From NCBI GenBank assembly GCA_946886855.1, contig CAMPJJ010000025.1, forward strand, positions 1-53,828: a DNA stretch of 53,828 nucleotides, given 5' to 3'. Within the stretch, counting starts at the first letter, position 1. Every line of letters begins with the position of its first letter. This DNA is from an uncultured Roseateles sp. (GTDB lineage: Bacteria > Pseudomonadota > Gammaproteobacteria > Burkholderiales > Burkholderiaceae). Below are positions 26,479 to 35,091 of the stretch, piece after piece. Position numbers and translations under genes: made by a program. The notes below the pieces were generated by a model. The model saw only the letters and a program-made list of their open reading frames with translations, had not been told where the DNA came from and made no database searches.

Positions 26479-27038
26479 GCCTTGCCGCCGGAGCCTTTCT
26501 TCAACGCCGCAAGCGCCGCGAACGGATTGGGGCGCTCCTCGGCCGGCTGCTCGTCGTCCTCGACGTTCGCGTGCGGCAGCGGCTCCGGGCAGACCTCGTG
26601 GCGCGGCACGACGGGCAGGGTCAGCAGCAGCTCGTCCTCGATCAGCTCGCGCAAGTCCAGGTGACGGGGCAGCGCCAGGACGTCGTCGTCGGAGTCCATG
26701 TCCATCTCCGCCGCCATGTCCTCATCCTTGACGAAGCGGAACCAGCGCGACACCGTCAGGTCCTCGCGGACCGGCTGGAGGCAGCGTTGGCAGGTCACCG
26801 CGACCTGCGCCTCGGCGGCCAGCTGAAGCCACGCCTGCGGCTCGCCGCCCTTGGGCGTGCGCAACTCGCCCTGGGTGGACCAGGACACGGGGGGCCATCT
26901 GGCCGGATCGGACTCGGGCGCGGCCGCTTCGGCCAGGCGCGTCAGGCTGGTCGCGGGCCATTCGCCCTCCAGCGTGCCGCCCTCCCGGGCAAAGACTCCG
27001 ACATCGAGCTTCAATGGATCGAACGAACGCGGTTTCAT
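26475..27038 (-). CDS. yceD: 23S rRNA accumulation protein YceD (DUF177)
   Basis: This 187-residue acidic protein belongs to the DUF177/YceD family, needed for normal 23S rRNA accumulation in E. coli and plants. The family marks are VTCQRCLQPVREDL (about residues 81-94), with its C-x-x-C pair, and LIEDELLLTLPVVPRHEVC further on. The C-terminal NPFAALAALKKG is the usual tail. The start at 27038 gives the normal MKPRSFDPLKLDVGVF. Immediately upstream of rpmF, it is in the position conserved throughout the proteobacteria. It is divergent from maf with a 49-base spacer. Confidence 0.93.
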   Translation of the reverse strand: MKPRSFDPLKLDVGVFAREGGTLEGEWPATSLTRLAEAAAPESDPARWPPVSWSTQGELRTPKGGEPQAWLQLAAEAQVAVTCQRCLQPVREDLTVSRWFRFVKDEDMAAEMDMDSDDDVLALPRHLDLRELIEDELLLTLPVVPRHEVCPEPLPHANVEDDEQPAEERPNPFAALAALKKGSGGKA

Positions 27039-27087
27039 GGGTCGCAAGTGTACGAGCCGCCTCCGCCCCGATGGACAATCCCGGCCC

Positions 27088-27699
27088 ATGACCGCTGCCT
27101 CATCGTCCGTCCGTCCGCTCGTCCTGGGTTCCACCTCCCGCTACCGGCGCGAGTTGCTGGAGCGCCTGCGGCTGCCGTTCGAGACGGCGGCGCCCGACGT
27201 CGACGAGACGCCGCTGCCGGACGAGACGCCGGAGGCGCTGGCCCGTCGGCTGGCGCTGGCCAAGGCCCGCGCCGTCGCGGCGCGTTTCCCGCAGGCGCTG
27301 GTGATCGGCTCGGATCAGGTCGCGGACCTGGACGGCCAGCCGATCGGCAAGCCGGGCACGCACGAGCGCGCCGTCGACCAGTTGCGCGCGATGCGCGGTC
27401 GCACCGTCGTGTTCCAGACGGCGCTGGCGGTAGTCTGTGCCGCGACTGGTTTCGTCGCCGAGGATCTGGCCGCGGTGCGCGTCCGCTTCCGCGACCTGAG
27501 CGACGCCGAGATCGAGCACTACCTCCGCGCCGAACAACCCTACGATTGCGCCGGCAGCGCCAAGGCCGAAGGCCTGGGCATCGCATTGCTGGACGCGATC
27601 GAGTCGGACGACCCGACGGCGCTCATCGGCCTGCCGCTGATCCGGACCGCCGCGCTGCTTCGGCAAGGTGGCATGGACGTGCTGGGCCTGCTTGCCTGA
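27088..27699 (+). CDS. Maf/YceF-type nucleotide pyrophosphatase
   Basis: This 203-residue enzyme hydrolyses non-canonical or modified nucleoside triphosphates. The N-terminal LVLGSTSRYRRELLERL is the Maf signature, the catalytic aspartate lies in VIGSDQVADLDGQ (about residues 72-84), and KPGTHERAVDQL follows. The presence of YDCAGSAKAEGLGI (about 151-164) and the place next to yceD-rpmF suggest the YceF subgroup, which prefers 7-methyl-GTP. It is divergent from yceD, with only 49 bases for both promoters, and is followed after 63 bases by a methylase-family gene. Confidence 0.9.
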   Translation: MTAASSSVRPLVLGSTSRYRRELLERLRLPFETAAPDVDETPLPDETPEALARRLALAKARAVAARFPQALVIGSDQVADLDGQPIGKPGTHERAVDQLRAMRGRTVVFQTALAVVCAATGFVAEDLAAVRVRFRDLSDAEIEHYLRAEQPYDCAGSAKAEGLGIALLDAIESDDPTALIGLPLIRTAALLRQGGMDVLGLLA

Positions 27700-27762
27700 A
27701 GCCGGTCCCCGCCCTTCCCGCTTCCGCCCCAGCCCCAGTCCCAGCTTTTTCCGAGAACAACA

Positions 27763-28554
27763 ATGACCCGCGGCCGCCTCTTCCTCGTTCCCAATACCCT
27801 CGACTTCGGCATGAACGGCCAGGAGGTCGACCTGCGCGAGGTGCTCCCGGATGCGGTGCTCGCGCGCGCCGCGTCGATCACGCACTGGGCCGCGGAAAAC
27901 GCCAAGACGACCCGCGCCTTCCTGAAGCGCGTCGGCGCGATCCATCCGCTGGCGGTGCCGCTGCAGGAGCAGCACATCGAGGAGCTCCCGCGCCCGCAAA
28001 AGGGCCGCGGCCCTGCAGCGGGTGCTGTGACGACCTCCTCCAGCGAGGAGAAGCTCTGGCTGGCGCTGCTGGAGCCGGCGATGGCCGGTCACGACATCGG
28101 GCTGATCTCCGAGGCCGGCATGCCGGCGGTTGCCGATCCGGGCGCGAAGCTGGTTGCCGCGGCGCATGCCGCGAAAGTGCAGGTCGTGCCCTTGACGGGG
28201 CCGAGCTCGCTGCTGATGGCCCTCGCCGCCAGCGGACTGAACGGTCAGAGCTTCGCCTTCGTCGGCTATCTGCCGCTGGATGCGGCCGAGCGCACCGCGC
28301 GCATCAAGGCGCTCGACAACTTCTCGGCCCGCGAGCAGCAGACGCAGCTGATGATCGAGACCCCGTACCGCAACGGCGCACTGCTGCAGGCGCTGCTGGC
28401 GGCACTCAAGCCGGGTTCGCTGCTGTCGGTCAGTTGCGGGCTGAGCCTGAAGGAGGCGTGGACGCACACGGCCACGGTCGAGCAATGGCGTCAGGCGCCG
28501 AAGACGCTGCCGGACAAGGTGCCGGCCGTGTTCGCGATCCTCGGCGTGCGCTGA
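27763..28554 (+). CDS. Tetrapyrrole-methylase-family SAM-dependent methyltransferase
   Basis: This 263-residue protein belongs to the superfamily of RsmI and the cobalamin-pathway methylases (PF00590). The motifs are GRLFLVPNTLDFG at the start, GLISEAGMPAVADPGAKLV (about residues 109-127) and VVPLTGPSSLLMALAASGL (about 142-160). It differs from RsmI in its N-terminal strand and in the segment EELPRPQKGRGP. It is probably the RsmI-like enzyme often found next to maf in Burkholderiales; the RNA or other target is unknown. It converges with the helicase gene at 28581. Confidence 0.8.
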   Translation: MTRGRLFLVPNTLDFGMNGQEVDLREVLPDAVLARAASITHWAAENAKTTRAFLKRVGAIHPLAVPLQEQHIEELPRPQKGRGPAAGAVTTSSSEEKLWLALLEPAMAGHDIGLISEAGMPAVADPGAKLVAAAHAAKVQVVPLTGPSSLLMALAASGLNGQSFAFVGYLPLDAAERTARIKALDNFSAREQQTQLMIETPYRNGALLQALLAALKPGSLLSVSCGLSLKEAWTHTATVEQWRQAPKTLPDKVPAVFAILGVR

Positions 28555-28580
28555 TCAGCCTGGGCTGACCACAAGGTCGA

Positions 28581-30107
28581 TCAGGACTCGCTGTCGGCCG
28601 TGACCTGCGGCCGCTTGGCGCCGAACAGCGCTGCGACCTTCCTCTTCGGCTTGATATTGGCCGACAGGCCGCCGCGCGGTGTGTTGGCCGGACCGTTTTC
28701 CCAGGCCGGCACGTCACCGCCCTGGGCGGCCTCATACGGCTTGTCGAACAGCGGGTCGTAGGTCTGACGCGGCGCGCGCGCCGGCGCATGCGAGCCGTAC
28801 CCTTCCTCACGACGGTCCTCGCGCTCGCGGCGGAAGTCGCGACGCTCTCCACCGCCCTCGGCTTGCGGTGCGCGCTCGGTGCGCTCACCACGCGGGGCGC
28901 GCTCACTGCGTTCGCCGCGATCGCCATCAAAGCGGCGGCGCTCGCCTTCGAACTCGATCGGCTCCAGGTCGAGCTTGCGCTTGATGAGCTTCTCGATGTC
29001 GCCCACCAGGCGGGCATCGCCCTTGGTCACCAGCGTGAAGGCCAGACCCGAAGCACCGGCGCGGCCGGTACGGCCGATGCGGTGCACGTAGTCCTCGGCA
29101 TTGAACGGGACGTCGAAGTTGAAGACGGCCGGCAGGTCGGCGATGTCCAGGCCGCGCGCGGCCACGTCGGTCGCGACCAGCAGGTCCACCTCGCCGCGCT
29201 TGAATGCCTCCAGCGATTTCAGGCGCTCGTCCTGCGACTTGTCACCGTGCAGGGCGGCCGTCCGCAGCCCATCACGCTCGAAGGAGCGGGCCAGACGCGC
29301 CGCGCCCAGCTTGGAGTTCACGAACACGATCGCCTGGCGGATCTCGCGCTGGCGCAGCAGCTGCTTGACCGCGGCGCGCTTGTCGTCGTCGTCGACGCTG
29401 AAGAAGCGCTGCTCCACGGTCGAGGCCGTCGCGTTCGGGCGGGCGACCTCCACCAGCTCCGGCTCCTGCAGGTAGCTCTGCGCCAGCCGCTTGATCTCGG
29501 GCGAGAAGGTCGCCGAGAACAGCAGCGTCTGCCGCGTCTTGGGCAGGTAGCTCAGGATGCGTTGCAGGTCGGGCAGGAAGCCGATGTCCAGCATGCGGTC
29601 CGCCTCGTCGAGCACGACGTACTCGACGTGGTTCAGCACGGCGTTCTTGGCTTCGATGTGGTCGAGCAGGCGGCCGGGGGTGGCGATCAGCACCTCGACG
29701 CCGGCCTTCAGCTGCAGCGTCTGGGGCTTCATGTCGATGCCGCCGAACACGCAGGCCACGCGCAGGTTGGTGTGCTTGGCGTAGGCCTTGACGTTGTTGG
29801 CGACCTGGTCGGCGAGTTCGCGGGTCGGGGCCAGCACCAGCGCGCGCACCGGGTGGCGGGCCGGGGACATCGAGGCGTTCTCGTGCTTGAGCATGCGCTG
29901 CAGCAGCGGGATCGAGAACGCGGCGGTCTTGCCGGTGCCGGTCTGGGCGGCGCCCATCACATCGCGGCCGGCGAGCACGATCGGGATCGCCTTGGCCTGG
30001 ATGGGCGTCATCGTCGCGTAGCCCTGATCGGACACGGCGCGCAGCAGCTTGGGGTCCAGCGGCAGCGTGTCGAAAAGCGGGCTTGGCGTCGGGGTGGTTT
30101 CTGTCAT
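28581..30107 (-). CDS. RhlE-type DEAD-box RNA helicase
   Basis: This 508-residue ATP-dependent RNA helicase carries the Q motif GYATMTPIQAKAIP, motif I AQTGTGKTAAF, Ia PTRELADQV, II DEADRMLD, III SATF, V ATDVAARGLDI and VI HRIGRTGRAG. Residues from about 385 onward form an arginine- and glutamate-rich, low-complexity tail with RGERSERAPRGERTERAP and ends with NIKPKRKVAALFG, the C-terminal style of RhlE-like enzymes. It is likely to act in ribosome assembly or mRNA decay. The start at 30107 was chosen for MTETTPTPSPLFDTLPLDP; a start at 30128 adds only seven residues. It is downstream of the WecA-type gene on the same strand. Confidence 0.93.
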   Translation of the reverse strand: MTETTPTPSPLFDTLPLDPKLLRAVSDQGYATMTPIQAKAIPIVLAGRDVMGAAQTGTGKTAAFSIPLLQRMLKHENASMSPARHPVRALVLAPTRELADQVANNVKAYAKHTNLRVACVFGGIDMKPQTLQLKAGVEVLIATPGRLLDHIEAKNAVLNHVEYVVLDEADRMLDIGFLPDLQRILSYLPKTRQTLLFSATFSPEIKRLAQSYLQEPELVEVARPNATASTVEQRFFSVDDDDKRAAVKQLLRQREIRQAIVFVNSKLGAARLARSFERDGLRTAALHGDKSQDERLKSLEAFKRGEVDLLVATDVAARGLDIADLPAVFNFDVPFNAEDYVHRIGRTGRAGASGLAFTLVTKGDARLVGDIEKLIKRKLDLEPIEFEGERRRFDGDRGERSERAPRGERTERAPQAEGGGERRDFRREREDRREEGYGSHAPARAPRQTYDPLFDKPYEAAQGGDVPAWENGPANTPRGGLSANIKPKRKVAALFGAKRPQVTADSES

Positions 30108-30153
30108 ATGCGGCGGATTATCCTCCAAGGGCCGGAAAGCCCCGGGAAACCCC

Positions 30154-30173
30154 CGGTCCGCTCACGCGGACCG
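30154..30173 (-). other. Perfect hairpin with GTGA loop just after the WecA-type gene
   Basis: On the minus strand CGGTCCGC and GCGGACCG form eight perfect pairs around a GTGA loop, eight bases beyond the stop codon. No T-run follows, only GGGTTTCCC, so it is not a classical terminator. A GNRA-type loop would make it a very stable 3' end or a pause site. Confidence 0.55.
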
Positions 30174-30181
30174 TTGCAGGT

Positions 30182-31306
30182 TCACTGCGCCGAGCGGTCG
30201 GTGAGCTTGCGCTGGTCGCCGCGGAAGACCATCCACTTCGGCGTCCGGAATCGCACGATGCGCCAGTACAGCGCCACGTAGGCGACGCCGAACAGCACCA
30301 TGCACGCGGCGATCATCGGCGTCGAATCCCAGAACAGCAGCGCCGGCGCCAGCGAGGAGAGGCAGAGCGTCCACAAGTACGGCGCCGTCATCGAATTGCG
30401 GCGCGTCATCAGGCGGGCGTCGCGTGCGCCAATCGCCCAGCGCATCAGGCGGCGATAGATCAGCGAATGCAGATGGATGCCGTCCGGATCGCCGGGATTG
30501 GTGTTGCGCAGGAAGCGGCGTCGGTAGATGGAGAAGACCGTCTCGAAGACCGGGTAGATGCACACCATCAGCGCGAACAGCGGCGAGACCTCCGAGTGGC
30601 GGTGGATCAGCAGGATGGCGATCTCCGCCAGATAGAAGCCCATGAAGTACGCGCCGCCGTCGCCCAGGAAGATCAGGCCGGCGGGGTAGTTCCAGACGAA
30701 GAAACCGAGGATGGCGCCGACGCCTGCGAGCGCCCACAGCGCGAGTTCGGTGTCGCCGACCTGGTAGGCCACGTAGGCGAGGGTCAGCAGCATCAGGCTG
30801 ACGCACATCGAGGACAGGCCGTTGAAGCCGTCGATGATGTTGACCGAGTTGGCCACGCCGGCGACGACGAAAATGGTGATGAGCGCAGCGCCGACGGTGG
30901 TCCCGACGATGAAGTCGAGGCCGGGGATGTCGGTCCGGTTGATGCTGGCCTGGAGCAGCCAGCAGCCGAGCGCCGCCGAGATCATCGTGGCGATGAGGCG
31001 CTCGCGCGGGGAGACCTTCTTGGTGAAGTCCTCGATGAGGCCGGCGGCGAAGGCGGGCAGGCCGCAGAGCAGCAGCAGCAGACCGGTCTTGGCCTGGGGG
31101 TGCTTCAGCACGAAGGCCAGGGCGACCATGCCGACCAGGCCCACGAAGATGCCGACACCGCCGATGCGCGGCACGGGTCGGGCATGGAACTTCTGCGGGC
31201 CGGACAGGTCGTGGTCCGAGGACAGATGACCATGCACCGTCGACGAGTGCACGACGTAGAGCGTGATCGCCGCCGCCAGCGCGAACGGGATGAGCAAATA
31301 CAACAT
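30182..31306 (-). CDS. Undecaprenyl-phosphate sugar-1-phosphate transferase (WecA/MraY family)
   Basis: This 374-residue polytopic membrane enzyme transfers an N-acetylhexosamine-1-phosphate from UDP-sugar to undecaprenyl phosphate and so starts O-antigen or capsule units. Key motifs: RIGGVGIFVG (about residues 46-55), NIIDGFNGLSSM (about 159-170) with its catalytic aspartate, FLGDGGAYFMGF (about 213-224) and the cytoplasmic GIHLHSLIYRR loop. About ten hydrophobic helices are visible. WecA-like GlcNAc or GalNAc specificity is inferred. It is divergent from the export gene at 31449, with a 142-base spacer. The start at 31306 is preferred over 31339. Confidence 0.9.
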   Translation of the reverse strand: MLYLLIPFALAAAITLYVVHSSTVHGHLSSDHDLSGPQKFHARPVPRIGGVGIFVGLVGMVALAFVLKHPQAKTGLLLLLCGLPAFAAGLIEDFTKKVSPRERLIATMISAALGCWLLQASINRTDIPGLDFIVGTTVGAALITIFVVAGVANSVNIIDGFNGLSSMCVSLMLLTLAYVAYQVGDTELALWALAGVGAILGFFVWNYPAGLIFLGDGGAYFMGFYLAEIAILLIHRHSEVSPLFALMVCIYPVFETVFSIYRRRFLRNTNPGDPDGIHLHSLIYRRLMRWAIGARDARLMTRRNSMTAPYLWTLCLSSLAPALLFWDSTPMIAACMVLFGVAYVALYWRIVRFRTPKWMVFRGDQRKLTDRSAQ

Positions 31307-31448
31307 GGGCGGCAGTGTAACGACGGGCTTCAAACCCAAGGCGGTTTTGACGCAACAGTGCTGCCATAGAATGCGCCGCTGGTCGCTCAGACACCCTGCT
31401 CATCAGGCCTGTCGCGGGCGACCACGTTCATCTGAGACGAGATCACGC

Positions 31449-33491
31449 ATGGAACTTCGCGCCCAACGCGCCCTTTCGCCGATGTCGACGACTCGCGCGC
31501 GCCACTCCTTCCGCAAGCCCGCGCTCGCGCTGCTGACGGCCTGCCTGATGGCGACCTCGGCGCTTGCGCAGGTGAACAACGGCAACAGCCAGACTTCCTC
31601 GGACATGGGCAACGAGGTGTCCGGTCCGGTCCGACTGAACCCGAGCAACCGCAACACGCAGGACACTGCCAGCGCGCAGACGCAGGCGCAGGCGCAGGCG
31701 CAGGCGCAGATGTCTGTTCGAGCGTCCAAGTACGTGCCGGGCGAGTTCGAGATCTACGTCAACAAGCTGCTGGGCATCGATCTGTCCGACCCGTCGACGC
31801 TGGAACAACTGCGCCGTGCGGAAGCCAGCCAAGCCGAGACTGGGACCGTATCGCAGACGCAGACCGGCGCCATCGGCAAAACCTCGACGGTCTCCACGGA
31901 CAACATCGTGCGCCGGCTCGGCGCAGACCTCATGCTGGACGCGCGGATGGGCGGCGATGTCGACGGCCCGCGTCAGGCACCGGCGGACTACCTGATCGGC
32001 ATCGGCGACGAGATCCAGGTCACTGCGTGGGGCTCGGTCGATGCCGACCTGCGCCTGACGGTGGACCGCGCCGGTCGGGTGACCATCCCGCGCGTCGGAC
32101 CGGTGTTGGTCGCCGGTGTGCGCTACGGCGATCTCAACGAGGTCGTCCGCGCCCGCATCTCGCAGGTCTTCAAGAACTTCCAGGTCAGCACCTCGCTGGG
32201 GAAGCTGCGCACGATCCGTATTTACGTGACGGGTTTCACCGCCAGGCCCGGCGCCTATACGGTGAGCAGCTTGGCCACGATCGTCAACGGGCTGATCCGC
32301 GCCGGTGGTCCGTCGGCCGCAGGCAGCTTCCGCCAGATCGAACTGCGCCGCAACGGCCAGGTCGTCGCCAGCTTCGACGCCTACGACCTGCTGCTCAAGG
32401 GCGACAAGGCCAGCGACCGCGCGCTTCAGGCCGAAGATGTGATCCACATCGGCCCGATCGGTCCGCAGGTGGCGGTGCTCGGCAGCGTGAACAAGCAGTC
32501 CATCGTCGAACTCAAGCCGGGTGAAACGGTGGACGATGTGCTGGCGATGGCCGGCGGCTTCAGCGCTGTGGCCGACCGCTCGCGCGTGTCGATCGAGCAG
32601 TTGAGCGATCGCAACGATCGCCGCGTGCGCGAGTTGCAATTGCCGGCGCAGCAAAAAACTGTGGCCAGCAATGGTGACGTGATCCGAGCGTTCAGCAGCG
32701 TCAACGCGGCGCTGCCGTTGGGTAAGCAGTTCAAGCGCGTGACGGTGGAGGGCGAAGTCTCCCGACCCGGCGAGTACGTGCTGCCGCCGACGAGCACCTT
32801 GCAGGACGCGATCGCGGCCGCCGGCGGCCTGACGACTCAGGCCTACGTGTACGGCACCGATTTCTCGCGCGAGAGCGTGCGCCAGTCGCAGCAGGAGAAC
32901 TACGACCGCGCGCTGCGAGACCTGGAGACCGAGTTCACCAAGTACAGCAGCACACAGCGGGCTTCAACGGCTGATGAAGCTGCGGGCAATGCACAGCGCG
33001 CCGCTGGCACCGAACGCCTGGTCGCCCGACTACGGGCCGTGCGCCCGACCGGACGCGTCGTGCTGCAGCTCGAACCTGATGCGCGGTTGCTGCCCACGCT
33101 GACCGTTGAAGACGGCGACCGGCTACTGGTGCCGGCCCGACCTTCCACGGTGGGCGTGTTCGGCAGCGTGTTCAACGCGGGCAGCTTCCTGCTGCAGAAC
33201 AGTGCGACGGTCGACGACGTGATGAAGCTCGCCGGCGGTCCCACCCGCGGCGCCGATGCGCGCGGGGCCTTCGTGATCCGAGCGAACGGCACGGTCGTGA
33301 GCGCGCGCCAGCAAAGTAGCGGCTGGCTGGGCGGTACTAGCCTTGCAAGCCTTCCCGCACTCCCGGGCGATACGGTCTTCGTGCCCGAAGAGATGAATAA
33401 GTCGACCTTCATCCAGGACGCGAAAGACTGGACGCAGATCCTGGCCAACTTCGGCCTGGGCGCGGCCGCGCTGAAGACGATCAAGAACTGA
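31449..33491 (+). CDS. SLBB-domain polysaccharide export protein (Wza-like, long form)
   Basis: This 680-residue protein has a signal peptide (about residues 22-40, ending SALAQ) but no lipobox cysteine. After a low-complexity AQ repeat (about 76-87) comes a poly-export domain beginning near DYLIGIGDEIQVTAWGSVDAD (about 180-200), followed by several SLBB domains (IYVTGFTARPGAYTV, VTVEGEVSRPGEYVL and VFGSVFNAGSFLL are the marks). It is larger than Wza of E. coli (379 residues) and resembles the long-form outer-membrane exporters of Burkholderiales. It is followed five bases later by the Wzz-like gene. The start at 31449 was chosen over 31482 because GAGACGAGA lies before it. Confidence 0.9.
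   Translation: MELRAQRALSPMSTTRARHSFRKPALALLTACLMATSALAQVNNGNSQTSSDMGNEVSGPVRLNPSNRNTQDTASAQTQAQAQAQAQMSVRASKYVPGEFEIYVNKLLGIDLSDPSTLEQLRRAEASQAETGTVSQTQTGAIGKTSTVSTDNIVRRLGADLMLDARMGGDVDGPRQAPADYLIGIGDEIQVTAWGSVDADLRLTVDRAGRVTIPRVGPVLVAGVRYGDLNEVVRARISQVFKNFQVSTSLGKLRTIRIYVTGFTARPGAYTVSSLATIVNGLIRAGGPSAAGSFRQIELRRNGQVVASFDAYDLLLKGDKASDRALQAEDVIHIGPIGPQVAVLGSVNKQSIVELKPGETVDDVLAMAGGFSAVADRSRVSIEQLSDRNDRRVRELQLPAQQKTVASNGDVIRAFSSVNAALPLGKQFKRVTVEGEVSRPGEYVLPPTSTLQDAIAAAGGLTTQAYVYGTDFSRESVRQSQQENYDRALRDLETEFTKYSSTQRASTADEAAGNAQRAAGTERLVARLRAVRPTGRVVLQLEPDARLLPTLTVEDGDRLLVPARPSTVGVFGSVFNAGSFLLQNSATVDDVMKLAGGPTRGADARGAFVIRANGTVVSARQQSSGWLGGTSLASLPALPGDTVFVPEEMNKSTFIQDAKDWTQILANFGLGAAALKTIKN
31674..31709 (+). 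repeat. In-frame hexanucleotide repeat (gcgcag) within the export gene
   Basis: The hexamer gcgcag runs almost perfectly for six units, encoding AQ pairs in the linker just after the signal peptide. Because the unit is six bases long, slippage would change the linker length without breaking the frame. Confidence 0.8.
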
Positions 33492-33496
33492 TCACC

Positions 33497-34624
33497 ATGC
33501 AGTCCACTCCCTCCTCACCCTTACTTACTCACCCCGACAACTCCCGGGACAAAGACAATTTCGAGGAAGATGGCGCCTCCCTCGGCGAAATGTGGGCGGC
33601 ACTGAGCCCACACTTCAAGAAGGTGCTCGCGGCAGCACTGGTCGCGGGCATCTGCGGCTACGGCATCAGCATGCTGCTGCCGCCGACGTACACCGCCAAA
33701 TCGACGATCGTCAGTCCCCAGCAGCAGAGTTCAGCCGCCTCGGCCCTGGCCTCGCTCGGAGCGCTCGCAGGTGTGGGCGGCAGCAGCGCGGTCCGCAGCC
33801 CTGCGGATCAGTACATCTCGATCATGCAAAGCGCCACGGTGAGCAACCGGATCGTCGAGCGTTTCAAACTGGTCGAGTTATATGACGTCAAGTTCGTCGA
33901 GGATGCCCGCAAGCGTCTCGCGGACAATGTGCGGATCGTTGCCGGCAAGAAGGACAGCCTGATCTTCCTTGAGATCGATGATCGCGACCCCGCGCGGGCT
34001 GCCGAAATGGCGAATGCTTACGTGACGGAGCTGCGCCAAGTCACGAACAATCTTGCACTCACGGAAGCGCAGCAGCGGCGCGTATTCTTCGAACAGCAGC
34101 TTCTCAAGACCAAGGAGAGCCTGAAGTCGGCGCAGGTCGTGGTCCAGGGCACGGGCTTCACCGCAGGCGCCCTCAAGAGCGAACCCAAGGCTGCCGCAGA
34201 AGCCTATGCCAGGGCTAAGGCCGCCATGGCCGCCACTGAAGTAAAGCTCGAGGCCTTGCGCCGGACCCTCACCGACAGCGCGCCCGAGGTGCAACAGCAA
34301 CAAGCAGTGCTGACGAGTCTGAAGGGGCAACTCGCGGCATACGAGCGCCCCCTGGAATCGGACAGCAATCAGGACTACATCTCAGCCTATCGCGAGTTCA
34401 AATATCAGGAAGCCCTGTTCGAGATATACGCGAAGCAGTTCGAACTCGCGCGGATGGACGAGGCGCGCGAGGGCGCATATATCCAAGTGCTCGACCCGGC
34501 GGTCAAGCCTGAACGCCGCAGCAAACCGAAACGGTCGTTCATCGCTGCAGGCACCTTCCTGGCGGTCGGATTCATGCTGAGCGCGTTCTACATTGTCACC
34601 GGCTTGCGCCGCCGTTCCGCTTGA
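33497..34624 (+). CDS. Wzz/chain-length-determinant-family protein
   Basis: This 375-residue inner-membrane protein has two transmembrane helices, at about residues 38-58 and 345-368, flanking a long periplasmic coiled-coil region (about 190-290), the layout of polysaccharide co-polymerases. No Walker motifs are present, so the tyrosine kinase is not fused. PERRSKPKRSFIAAGTFL before the second helix is typical. It sets chain length together with the polymerase at 44444, and may pair with the export protein immediately upstream. No strong ribosome-binding site precedes the ATG at 33497, only five bases after the previous stop codon; re-initiation is likely. Confidence 0.88.
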   Translation: MQSTPSSPLLTHPDNSRDKDNFEEDGASLGEMWAALSPHFKKVLAAALVAGICGYGISMLLPPTYTAKSTIVSPQQQSSAASALASLGALAGVGGSSAVRSPADQYISIMQSATVSNRIVERFKLVELYDVKFVEDARKRLADNVRIVAGKKDSLIFLEIDDRDPARAAEMANAYVTELRQVTNNLALTEAQQRRVFFEQQLLKTKESLKSAQVVVQGTGFTAGALKSEPKAAAEAYARAKAAMAATEVKLEALRRTLTDSAPEVQQQQAVLTSLKGQLAAYERPLESDSNQDYISAYREFKYQEALFEIYAKQFELARMDEAREGAYIQVLDPAVKPERRSKPKRSFIAAGTFLAVGFMLSAFYIVTGLRRRSA

Positions 34625-34682
34625 CGAAAGCGCCCTTGCAGGCACTGCGGGGCACCGGATCTTCATGCTAGAGTCCCACCCA

Positions 34683-34695
34683 TTCAACGATTGAA
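34683..34695. promoter_or_regulatory. TTCAA-CGA-TTGAA inverted repeat before the MarR-type gene
   Basis: A perfect 5+3+5 dyad lies 15 bases before the MarR-type start and about 10 bases after a TAGAGT hexamer at 34669-34674. This is a natural place for an auto-regulatory operator of a dimeric winged-helix protein. Binding is inferred. Confidence 0.4.
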
Positions 34696-34709
34696 CAGAT
34701 GAACGCTCG

Positions 34710-35069
34710 ATGGGGGAAAGTCAGTCTTCGGACAAGGATTTCGATTACCAACTCTTGAGCGAGATCGAGCAGGAGAGTGTCAGTAATCAGAGGGATTTGG
34801 CCCAACGCATGGGCATCAGCGTCGGCAAGATCAATTACTGCCTGCGAGCGGTCATCGATCGCGGATGGGTGAAGGCCAACAATTTCCGCCGCTCCGACAA
34901 CAAGCTTGCCTACGTCTACATCCTGACGCCGAGCGGCGTACAGGCCAAGATGCGACTCGCGCGCGCCTTCCTGGCCCGCAAGGAGTTGGAGTTCGAGCAG
35001 TTGCAGCAGGAAATCCACGCCCTGCGTCGGCAGATCAAGCAGGCCTTGGACAAGTCGGTCGACGGTTGA
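34710..35069 (+). CDS. EPS-associated MarR-family transcriptional regulator
   Basis: This 119-residue DNA-binding protein has a winged helix: DYQLLSEIEQESVSNQRDLA, QRMGISVGKINYCLRAVIDR (recognition region) and KLAYVYILTPSGVQAK (wing), followed by a C-terminal coiled coil ending ALDKSVDG. The length and the coiled coil match the small MarR-EPS group that sits within exopolysaccharide loci. It probably controls the genes around it. A dyad (34683-34695) lies just upstream. There is no obvious ribosome-binding site, and an out-of-frame ATG precedes it by eleven bases, so translation may be weak. Confidence 0.85.
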   Translation: MGESQSSDKDFDYQLLSEIEQESVSNQRDLAQRMGISVGKINYCLRAVIDRGWVKANNFRRSDNKLAYVYILTPSGVQAKMRLARAFLARKELEFEQLQQEIHALRRQIKQALDKSVDG

Positions 35070-35091
35070 CCTGCCCAAAACCCTTCCATCG

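Noticed and set aside
31345..31372. Promoter TTGACG...TAGAAT ahead of the export gene.
   Set aside because: TTGACG is only 14 bases from TAGAAT; with an acceptable 16-base spacing the -35 becomes TTTTGA, a poor match. A promoter is expected in this divergent spacer but I cannot place it with confidence.
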